Shown one piece after another: positions 1-9,400 of a stretch of DNA of 64,000 bases. Location: positions 62,001-126,000 of the forward strand of contig CAMXCT020000393.1 of NCBI GenBank assembly GCA_947184155.2, written 5' to 3'. The notes under the pieces were generated by a model. That model was not told where the DNA came from. It ran no database searches and saw nothing but the letters and a program-made list of their open reading frames with translations. The position numbers were made by a program, and so were the translations under genes. Each line of letters begins with the position of its first letter. Position 1 is the first letter of the stretch. Origin of the DNA: Cladocopium goreaui. Its lineage: Eukaryota; Sar; Dinophyceae; Suessiales; Symbiodiniaceae.

Positions 1-2500
1 AAGGTTACCAGGAAGACTAGGGTATGTTGGTTTACCCTATAGTTTTATGATCATACCATTAATTGAAATTCATGAATTCATGTTTTTTTTCCCCAGTAAT
101 AACGGGATAGACTTCCATTTTGTTTAGCCAGCAATGAATGGGGATTTTTATGTGATATCCATTACGAAACGTCAGCAGAACTCATTTGAGCAGTGTTGGT
201 TGATGCTTAGTTCGGGGATTCCATTAATCTTTAGATATTGGGGAGAATCACATGAGGGGAATCCCTATCAAGCAACCAGTATAAATAGGGCTGCTCCAAC
301 CCATTAGAAGTGAAATCATAGCCAATTATAGCGGAGAAATGGGTCATTTATGGTCATTTCATCTCTTCTCTTTAATGCTTTTTGACTAACATTAACTAAT
401 CATTTAGCCCCTCTTTGTGTCTGGGGTGTTGGGAGCAACTGCGATAGGATCTCATGGTGAACATCGCCCAGTGGCGTCAAGCTCTTGGTCGACAGCCGAC
501 AGGTTGACCCGAATGCCATGGCATGGGCGATATTCCATGGGGATGTCGTGGGGATATAATGGGATATACATAATGTATCATAATATATATATATATATAC
601 ATATATATATTATATATATATATATTATATGTATATTGGCATATATTTGGAATCCTCATAGGTAGAACATTATTTTCGGATATTTTCGGTATTCCATATT
701 CATATTCCTTTTTGTTGATGTTTTTTTTTATTAGCAATGTTTTATCTACTCCAGGATGACCTATAAATGTACATGACTATGTGTTTTATTTATTATTCAG
801 CCACCTTCTTGGCTGAGAACATGATGATACATCATTGCGGTTTTGGGTGCTATCTTTTCCGACAGGCCCAAATGTTTATTGATTCGTTATAAATCATATA
901 TTGTATTCCCAGCAAAGAAAACAACTAATAGGTCCATTTTGTTCAGAAATCATGTTTCTCAACTCAATGGAGTCAAGCCCAGATTGCCGACTTGCCAATC
1001 GATGCGGGTCTGAAGATAGGGAATTCTCCCCAAAGGTCTCTTTTATCTTGTGGTGAAAACAATATCTACTGCAACTATCTTTGTTTTTTTTGGTTCCCTA
1101 TCTTCACACAAATTCATGTGACGTTCAACTTTGGGGTGAGAAATCATAAGTTTCTTCCCATTTACCTTGGTCGAATGAGTTGATTGCCTACTTTTTTACA
1201 TTATCATATAGTCCAACAATATACCCATGATAAATCTATATATATATATATATATTCATAATATATATATATATATATTCATAATATATATATATATTCA
1301 TTATATATATATATATTTAGTTGGATTGACAGTAAGCCAGTTCCGGATGGTCATCCCATCGCTTTGAAGGTGAGCTGTTCTTCGCCTGCGCACACTTCCC
1401 GGATCCCTGGCAACGCTACCGACGGGAGGTGGACTCCACGTGCGGAGCCCTGGACTCAACGTCTTTGTCGTTGAAGAAGGTTTGGTGACTTTATTGATGG
1501 ATTTATAGCTAATATATATATATATATTTAGATAGATAGATGTCTTTGATGTCTCTCTCTCTCTCTCTTTACAGTCAAGTATATAAGCTGATTCTAAGAT
1601 GTAGATCTACACAGAGTTCTTCAAACTATAGTCAAAGTATATTGACCTCAGTGACTCAGTGACAGCCCTCAGCAGTCTTGCGTTGCGCACATTATGCTGG
1701 TGAACATGGCATGTCCAACTACAAGGCGGCGCCTGCCAGTTTGGGTTTGTAAACCCATCTATAAAATAGTGAATGATAGAATTATATATCCACCGTAAAA
1801 CCAAGAGTTTTCACACTTATTTCAACCAACTCAGCTAAGATTGTGGAGCTCCCAACTGGTTCAATCTATCCTATTCCCCATGATGTGCCCACGACATGAC
1901 CATTATATCCCGATCCCGATCCCAAATGCCCCATGGTGCTGGAATATGTACTAACATTTACCCGAAAAAATATGAAAAAATGAGAATGAACAATTTTTCT
2001 TCAAACTATGGATGAGAATTATAGTACTTAAATGTACTTAAATCCATAATGATGATGATTTCCCAAAAGATACCTGGTAAGGTGAATATGTTGGAATTTC
2101 TGTGGATTTTGAAAATTTGTTCAAATTGATGTTTCCACGAAACTTTTTCACTGAGGTACGGAAATTTACGTCGATGATTGTTCTCGATCGCTTTTTTACG
2201 TGGATCCGTCAAATCCATATTATATATATAAATACATATATATATATATATATAACTTGTCTTATTTAGTTCAATCCAAAAACTCCTTGGCTGCTGGGGT
2301 TTCTTCATTTTTTGCAACAGTATTTGAACATATATACATATAAAATACAGTTAAACAGTATGTGAAAAACATGCAAACAGTATGTGAAATACGTGCAAAC
2401 AGTATATGTGAGATACATGCAAAAAACATACATGAAATACATGCAAGCAGTATGTGTCGCACTTGCTTTCCATATATACCCAAAAATGCCCACACTCTCC
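1..2500. other. AT-rich flank with TA microsatellites, no clear gene
   Basis: No convincing multi-exon gene is visible. The stretch has TA tracts near 580-640, 1238-1320 and 1515-1535, a CT tract near 1553-1570, and ordinary AT-rich sequence. Three short GC-richer patches on the plus strand (about 420-530, 975-1060 and 1370-1480) are open and look exon-like, but I cannot tie them to a family with confidence. The (TA)n blocks at 1240-1320 alternate with TTCATAATA, a small compound microsatellite. Confidence 0.5.
975..1480 (+). other. Two weak plus-strand exon candidates
   Basis: From about 983 the frame reads IADLPIDAGLKIGNSPQRSL. This loosely resembles the dynein AAA5 pattern LPxDxxSIxNxxxxxxRxPL. 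From about 1370 a second patch reads ELFFACAHFPDPWQRYRREV and runs open to about 1480. Both lie on the strand of the dynein gene that ends at 60515. If real, they could be upstream exons of that gene, with the minus-strand block nested in between. The match is short and splice signals are not decisive, so this is a suggestion only. Confidence 0.2.
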
Positions 2501-2522
2501 CTGGTTCCATTTCTTCCCATCC

Positions 2523-3430
2523 TTAGACTTCCCTTTGCGTCCATGCAAGAAAAGCTTGAGTGAGATATCTCTCGATGCTTCGCTGAGAGACTAGCCTGGG
2601 TGAGACATTTCTAGCCAAAAATGCTAGTCTTCCGACGAAATCTTCGTCGATACTACAGCTTTCTGCCAATATATTCCAAGCATAGGATCCTCTTTCTGAT
2701 TGCAACTTCAGTGCATACGCACATTCGTGCAGCATATGAAGTTTGGGCCTAAGAGCAAACATAGGTTGCCCCCTTTGTCCAGACAAAAACGCCAAAAAGG
2801 TGTAGCATTTGACAGAACTGGTTCCTTCCTTGGCTATTTCTTTAGCCTCTCTGGCAGGTATCCACATGTCATGGTGGTAGAGGGTTCGCATGAACTTGTT
2901 GATGGATCGTATGCCAACTAGCAGGTATCGATAGCGTGAATCCTCATGTTTCAAGAGAGTCTCTTTGTTTTCCTCGCAGTAGTGCTCCAAAAACTCCAAG
3001 AGTGTCACTGTCAACTCTCCCTTGTTCCACGAGCCATAAGGCTCATCCCGCAACCCCGCACCACCAACCATTTTCTTGTCGAGCTTTGTCACGTACTTGG
3101 TTTTCTGAAATTGTTTGCACCAAGCAAGGTATTTCTCTGAAAGAATCTGAAACCTGTCGTCTATGTTTGAAGCACAAATGTCACGTACTAACAAACACAT
3201 AGCTGATGCCGCAAAGTCCTTGCCAACACCCAGCTGAACTGTGTGCCAGATATCCACCTTATAGAATCGGGATTTGCCGTTGACAGCTGTATCTTGATAT
3301 GGGAAGATGGTCCATGGGGATTCCACAGTCCATGGAAGTTCGATCTCCTCCTCATACGACCGTCGAATCATACCTTCTGCTGCACTCCTCAGGTTAGGAA
3401 AGGATGTGAGGTTTATAGGACACATTCCCA
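2523..3430 (-). CDS. Gene F terminal exon
   Basis: This is the largest uninterrupted coding piece of gene F, about 302 codons, ending in TAA at 2525-2523. It follows an acceptor TTTTTTCAAG and opens with a Cys-Pro segment. The conserved block KVDIWHTVQLGVGKDF lies near residue 65 and RPKLHMLHECAYALK near residue 225. It ends on the family's usual RSIERYLTQAFLAW segment, so the stop looks natural, not a truncation. Confidence 0.8.
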
Positions 3431-4077
3431 CTTGAAAAAACAAATCTCTCTACAATCCCAGATTTTCCTTTATACATATATATATAAGTTATATAAGAGA
3501 ATAAAGTCATGCGTATACATGAAAAGGTTCATTTTCATATCTTCAGGCAAAAAGCATATCTTCCCAATCAAAGCCTTTCAATCCCGCTTGGCAGAGGTGA
3601 CAAATGCCTCCTGGATCGGTTTCCTTTTTTGTTGCACCCTGGTCACCTGCATGTTTGGGGCCCCGTCGATAGGATCGCTGAAGGTTGCCAGCCTCCACCT
3701 AAGTTCACTATACAGGGCCACATGTAGATATATATAAAAGGAACACATATAAGTTCACCAATGTTTTTCCCCTGTTGAACCAACAGATATTCAAAATGAA
3801 GCACCGCCAAAACCAAAAAAACATCGCCCCTGTTGTTTCCAAGAAACATGAAAAGACCAGTCAGCCTTTAGACCCAACAGGATTGGGAATACTTGGGTGC
3901 CTTCAAGCGCAACCCCATGGCGCTCCAAAACACCCCAATCTTCCGCTAGCAGCTCTTGGATCTGCTCGAAGACCTCCCGGTCATCCTCGTAGAGCTCCTG
4001 AATGATGGATTGTGGAAATGCCCCCATATTGACTTAATTGAATGGGATAAACATATGTACAGATACATAGGGGGGAA

Positions 4078-4110
<33 letters not shown>

Positions 4111-5606
4111 CAGATAGATAGATAGATAGATAGATATAAATAAATATATATATATATGGAAAGTTTTAGCGGCAACTGGCACTGAAGAATCAAAGGTCAA
4201 CCATGTGAAAGCGAAAAACAAACTTGACTTGGGGTATAATGCATGGGTCAGCTAAAAGTATATAACCTGGCAGTCCTTGGGGCACACCACGGATAAAAAT
4301 CGTGTAGCAATTGCAGTCTTGAGGAAATTCATAGGAATGCCCGCATCACTGGTCTCCATAACCTGTAGGATGGCTTTCTGATTTGGTAAAAGGGGAGCGG
4401 GGCAAAACTTTGGTTGACAAAAAAAGGATCCGAATAGGATTGGGGACCCATAGGTTTTTTGTTGCACAGCTACATCTATATAAATTGTGAAACCATTTAT
4501 GTTGCAAAGCTACATGTGCATACAAGTATATATATAATAAATGTAAAAGCCAAAATGTTCAAATCACTTTCACCCAAATGGCCTGTACATTTGGGGAGCG
4601 CCTGCTGCCAAAACCAAGGGCCGGTTGAAATGCAGCGATAAGGACCCCCTTTTTTTTGTAGCCAGTCCCTTCGTCCGCATGAGCAAAGAAGGGGATGTAC
4701 TTTGAAAAGTCAACATTCCCCACAGTTGTTTTGAACAGCTCAAAATCTGGATGGATCTGTTGGTACCGTTCCCAAAAGGTCCTCAGTGTTGGTGCCGCCT
4801 CTTTAAGGGACATACCACCAAGTAGTTTCGAAAAGTCCCCATTTGCAGCCAAGGCTTGAATATATGAACTCGGGCGGATCCAAGGGAACTCTTCAAGATA
4901 GCCCACGGTGGATAAGCTAATCTCAACATTGTATCTCATGTTGAACTTGGCAAACGTGGCCGACACGCCTTCCTCCTTATATCAAGCAGGTTGGGCAGCC
5001 AACCGTCAACCCCTGATGGAGTGTAAGGTGGGGCAACCCACACATATACAGTATTATACTTGGTGTATATATACATATATACATATATATATATATATAT
5101 GAATGGTTCCTTTATGGGAAGATATGGGAATCAGAGATCGGGAATAGATATATAATATATAACACCTGTTTTTGATATATATATATATATTTATTTATTT
5201 ATTTATTTAAGGACAAGGCTCCGAATCATCATGTCGAATCCGGGCCAATTCAGACATCACAGGGCACAACCTTGAAGAATTCGTCCTGAACGAATCCACT
5301 GCATCACGAACATCAGCAATAGCAGAGTTGATGATCTCAGTGCAAGACTCCTGAGCCATATGTGAAGGAGGCTCATGATGCATGTAAGTTATCTCCAAAC
5401 CTTGTTCAAACAAAACCGTGGAGATCACTATATACAAATAAAATGTATATCAACACATTGTTTTTTATATAATATGTGTATATATATGTAAAGGTGTTCT
5501 GTTTTCAATCGATTACCTGTTGCGAACATAGACAATTTTGCAGCTGGGGGTCGCCGCGACTGTACTGCCATGCAAGCCTATACGCTTTGCGCGAAGGCCC
5601 TGGCAT
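2523..5606 (-). CDS. Gene F: large conserved dinoflagellate family, function unknown (possible mobile-element origin)
   Basis: Seven exons on the minus strand can be followed: about 5606-5517, 5424-5222, 4975-4574, 4362-4267, 4032-3848, 3698-3545 and 3430-2523 (TAA stop). Landmarks in order are FFAHADEGTGYKKKG, then NFLKTAIATRFLSVV, then FPILLGLKADWSFH, a Cys pair in GGICHLCQAG followed by DWED, then KVDIWHTVQLGVGKDF, then RPKLHMLHECAYALK, and near the end SQRSIERYLTQAF. I know this motif order from many near-identical-family proteins in Symbiodinium-type genomes, where the family is highly multi-copy; no function is established that I can name. Multi-copy status and the Cys-X2-Cys plus Trp-Asp motifs make a transposon-derived protein plausible, but no DDE triad is assigned. 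Some junctions use GA or GC donors (for example after the DDS end of exon 2). Introns are short and TA-rich. Exon 1 could be read in two frames (MPGPSRKAY or MAVQSRRPP). Confidence 0.75.
3545..3698 (-). CDS. Gene F exon with Cys-X2-Cys motif
   Basis: Frame opens VEAGNLQRSYRRGPKH and reaches DPGGICHLCQAGLKG and DWEDML. The join from the previous exon (ending ADWSFH before a GT donor) is in phase. The 3' edge needs a GA or GC donor because a TGA follows directly; a GA donor at the TGA gives the phase required by the terminal exon. Confidence 0.7.
3848..4032 (-). CDS. Gene F exon (LGLKADW segment)
   Basis: The exon encodes an acidic helical stretch ending FPILLGLKADWSFH, which in this family precedes the Cys-pair exon. 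The acceptor is an AG just upstream of an in-frame ATG at 4027; the donor is GTTTCT. Confidence 0.7.
4079..4133. repeat. (GATA)n microsatellite
   Basis: About 13 copies of GATA with one GACA interruption, followed by a TA tract, inside an intron of gene F. Confidence 0.95.
4267..4362 (-). CDS. Gene F exon (NFLKTAIATRFL segment)
   Basis: Acceptor CTACAG and donor CAG/GTTATA bound 32 codons in phase 0. The segment IPMNFLKTAIATRFLSVV is a family hallmark. Confidence 0.7.
4574..4975 (-). CDS. Gene F exon (FFAHADEGTGYKKKG segment)
   Basis: The exon is about 134 codons and starts after ATATAAG. It carries FPWIRPSSYIQ and the hallmark FFAHADEGTGYKKKG, then an Ala-Phe-Gln-Pro-Ala-Leu-Gly stretch. 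The donor is GTGAAAG after a Trp codon. Confidence 0.75.
5222..5424 (-). CDS. Gene F exon 2
   Basis: Open frame with EITYMHHEPPSH and VRDAVDSFRTNSSRL, ending ARIRHDDS. A GA donor (TCG/GAGCC) ends the exon in phase 0, which matches the next exon. The 5' edge is uncertain. Confidence 0.55.
5517..5606 (-). CDS. Gene F probable first exon
   Basis: ATG at 5606 gives MPGPSRKAYRLAWQYSRGD, ending at a good donor CAACAG/GTAATC. A second ATG in another frame (MAVQSRRPP) also reaches this donor and gives a different phase, so the true start is not settled. Confidence 0.45.
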
Positions 5607-6100
5607 GTCAACCAGGGGAAAATGGTGATGGGATGTGAAAACACATTGGGGATCCAACCCTCTAGGGTTCAAGAAGGGCATATATGTGTATATATATATA
5701 TTATATGCATGCATGTGCTATATCTTCATTCATCGACTGAGTCAATTGGCCATGCAAAGTGGCAGATCCCTTTTTTTGGCGTCAGTTTGCATCATACTGC
5801 GCACACACCCTGATCGATCCATCCAGAGTGAAGGCTGCTATATGAGCTGCATAGTTCATGTGAGATTGCTAAGCTGCGTACATCAATGTTCTCACTGATG
5901 TAGTCCCAAAACATCGAAATTGCCAACGAGCAGGAAGCCAGCTCAAAGACTGTGGCTCTATCCCCTCAAAATTTGAAACCACACTTTTTGATGGAGAATG
6001 AATCACATCAACCAAAGATGGAATGTTTGGGGTTCCTCAACATGTTCGGGGTTGCTCACAGCCAAGTGCAATCCGTCGACCCCAACTTTGCTCTGAAGTT

Positions 6101-6421
6101 TCACTTCTGAGATTTCTTTTTGTGGGATTTGCGAACGCACTGTTTGGGAGTCTTGTCAACCGTTTTGGTTTCCGAGTTCTTCTTCTTGGATTTCTTAGCT
6201 GGGGGTTCCTGTGAATCTCGCGTCTTGCCCTTGTTCTTACGCTTGCGGCCACGCTGCGCCGGAGTGGTCTCAGCCTCTGGAACCTTACCATTGTTGGCCT
6301 TTGCCTTGGCCTTCGTGATGTCCCGCTTGAGCCTCTTGTAGTTGATGTCGATGGTGAGAAGGTCCGCACAGGCTGGCTTGATGTCCTCCTTGACCTTCTC
6401 GATCTTCCCGCGAAACCTCAG
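6101..6421 (-). CDS. Gene E terminal exon, basic tail
   Basis: 107 codons including the TGA stop. It opens LRFRGKIEKVKEDIKPACAD and becomes very basic (RGRKRKNKGK, AKKSKKKNSETK, RKSHKKKSQK). This suggests nuclear localisation or nucleic acid contact. Confidence 0.7.
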   Translation of the reverse strand: MRFRGKIEKVKEDIKPACADLLTIDINYKRLKRDITKAKAKANNGKVPEAETTPAQRGRKRKNKGKTRDSQEPPAKKSKKKNSETKTVDKTPKQCVRKSHKKKSQK

Positions 6422-9400
6422 CTTTTGAATGCCCTATGCATGTGATCGATTTTGTGTCTCATATACCATATATATATATGTGCATTTATATATATATATA
6501 TATACATATATGTTTATATGTGTGTTTGCGTAAATGTGTATCTGTGTGCACTTGCTTGCTACGCATCCGGAATCTAAAGTGTTCTTTTCCTGCATGGCCA
6601 CGCGATGTCATTTGTTTCCAGTTGCCTTGTCGGCTTCCAGATTCTTCTCCATATTTTCAAAAATTGATGTGCCCAAGCCTTCTACAATTTCCACAGGCTT
6701 TGGGGGCGTAGGAGGTGTCTTGAAACTGCGAAATGCCAGATAAACAAAGAATGGCCCGTTCAAGGCAAAAGCCTGCTTGACCCCTTCGCCGCCAGGCCTC
6801 TCATTCTGGAACCCCTGCTTTCCTGAGGCAGCGGCTTGACGGAAAGGGATTGGAGGTCACGTCAGGAAAACCAAAATATATACTGCAAATGCATGGATGT
6901 ATAAATGTATATAGATATATCTATAACATATAAGCATGCATGATATATACATATATATATGACATATGCCAAAAAATCAAAATTGACGGAACTATATGGA
7001 ACAAGCTTCCGTCATGTAGTGCGATCAGAGCTGCTTCTAGATATGCAGCAACTTCGGGATTGTGGTGGGCAAAGAGTACGATCATTTGTTGATACTTGTC
7101 CTTCTTGTAGCCGAAAGTAGGATTGTGGAATCGGAAACTTGGGTCGTGGGTGAACCCAATCTTGAATGACATCGGGGCAAACCTGTAGTCGGTGGATTCG
7201 ATCACCCGCTTGGCATGGTCTAAGACACGACCACTGGTAGAATTCTTGGGAGGGAGCCACACCCTCACAAATGGGTCATCCTCCATCTCCTTAAAAACAT
7301 CTGGTGTCCTCGGCAAAGAAAATGTGATATCATCTAAAATTCCCACCCACTTTGATCCCTTTCCACTCACCAATGAATCCCATCCACTTTTTCTTGTAAA
7401 CGTCGAGCAAGGTGGCGCTAGCTGTGCTACCCTTGCCTCTGGTGGAGGCGCCAGCGGCATCATGAGGAGAGACGGTGCCTGAGAACAGGGAAAAGCGATG
7501 CTGAATTGGGTTACATTAAACAATTTTGGTTATATAACGTTGCATCCAACATGAGATCCTATATATATATATATACATATGATCATAAATATATATATAT
7601 ATATGTGATTCCTGTTGCAAGCCAAATTCAAAAAACTATATTTTTTGCAGGAAATGCAATCTAGGCACATTGCGGTTGTAGGAAACAAGCTCTTGCAGCC
7701 ATGCGGAGCTGGGATCCATTGGCAATTAAGCTGAAGATCAGCAGGGCTCGGAAAGTAAGAAAACTATATACAGTAAACCATAGATCCCCCGAATATTTGA
7801 GCAAAACCTGGACGACCGAACCCGTCTGGAAAACAATTTCAATTTTAGGATTGAGTTCTCGGTGTGCTTGAGCATGCCCTGTATCGGTGTATATATATAT
7901 ATACATATGTGTGTGTGTGTTCAAAGTTCCAGTGGCGGCTTCCGTATGAGCCGCTCCCATACCCTTAGTGCAGCTTAAAGTAACTCCATCAACTTAGCCT
8001 CCTGGGGCTTCTTGTCAAGCTCTTGCATCTTCATGTCCGTCATGTATCCGGCCAGGGTCTTGAAAGACGCCTCCATCTTGCCGATAATCCTCTTGAGATC
8101 ATCTGCCATCCTGGGGTGGTGGCTTGGCTGGCAAGGATATAGTTAAGCCTCTTGGGTCTATAGTTTGAAACATCTATCTATATATATATATAATTATATA
8201 TATATATTATATTGACATGTAAACGAAAATATGCATCACCAAGAAGATGATAGTTTGGATGAGTTTCACATTGTAGCGTTCCATGGGAGGTGGGTTGGAC
8301 GGGTCTTCCAGTACCTCAACCATGTCATAGGCCGAACTCATCTTGGTGTTCATCGTTTCCATGAACTTTTCCAAATCCGGCATCACCTTGCAAGCAAGGG
8401 AGGGGCCTACGGCATCAATGTGTATATGGAACTGTACTGGGTCTACATAGGTATACTTCGCACAATGGGACACTGATATATGGACTTATAAATATACTCA
8501 CATGGGCTGGCTGACCCACTATTTTTTTGCCTTGGCACCTGCTCTCCCAAAGCCTCCGGTGCGGGTGTGTCCTCGTCTCCCATGGCATCCAAGGCATCTG
8601 GTCCTTTGGGAGCATTCTCTGAACGGATGTCCTTGGTCAGCTGGCAGCAGGAGAGTTGGGATAGGAGGAGTGTATGTCATTTATATATATATATATTTGT
8701 TATAAAGATATAAAGGACGGTTTCAGAATGTTTCAGATAGCAAGATTGTCTTTCGTACATGATTATATATATATATTGATATATGCATATATATGATCTC
8801 ACATGGGAACAAATTTGACATTTCAGCTGAAGGTCATCCATCTCAGTGGTGTGACGTTCCCGGTAGATGTCTGCCCGTTTAACCTTCACCACCGTTTCAT
8901 CCTCGACAAAGAATTCCTCCACCTCATTGTTATATTTCCAGGCACGCACCAATGCCTGGGGGAACTTTCTGCAGTAGGCTGTGATTGCCTTGACGGTCAG
9001 CCTGAGATGGTTGAGACACACCCGGGTGGCTCCGAATTGGTTTCTTTATTTCCCCTCAAAATCTCTATGTATGTATATATCAAAAAGGGTATACAAAGGC
9101 GGTCATCCCAAACATTGGCAGTCATATATTGATTTTTGTAAACCGGGGTACGGGGCATAGTCTGCCTTCATCTTTTCTTCCGTCAACCATTTGCCCGTCA
9201 CCTCCTGCTCCTTGGAGCTCATCCTCTCCCTAACCCGAACCACTCGCGTCAAGAACTCTGCCTGACAGGGGATGACGGAATCTGTTTATCTATATATAAC
9301 CAAATCACTCATATATGTATATATTATATCCGAAGTTTTTATGCATATATATATATACATAAAATTAAACCCCTTGTGAAGTCTGCCTCAAAAAAACAAC

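Noticed and set aside
6037-6369. 110-residue Arg-rich minus-strand frame
   Set aside because: It is a shifted frame of the basic terminal exon of gene E, whose own frame continues the upstream exons.
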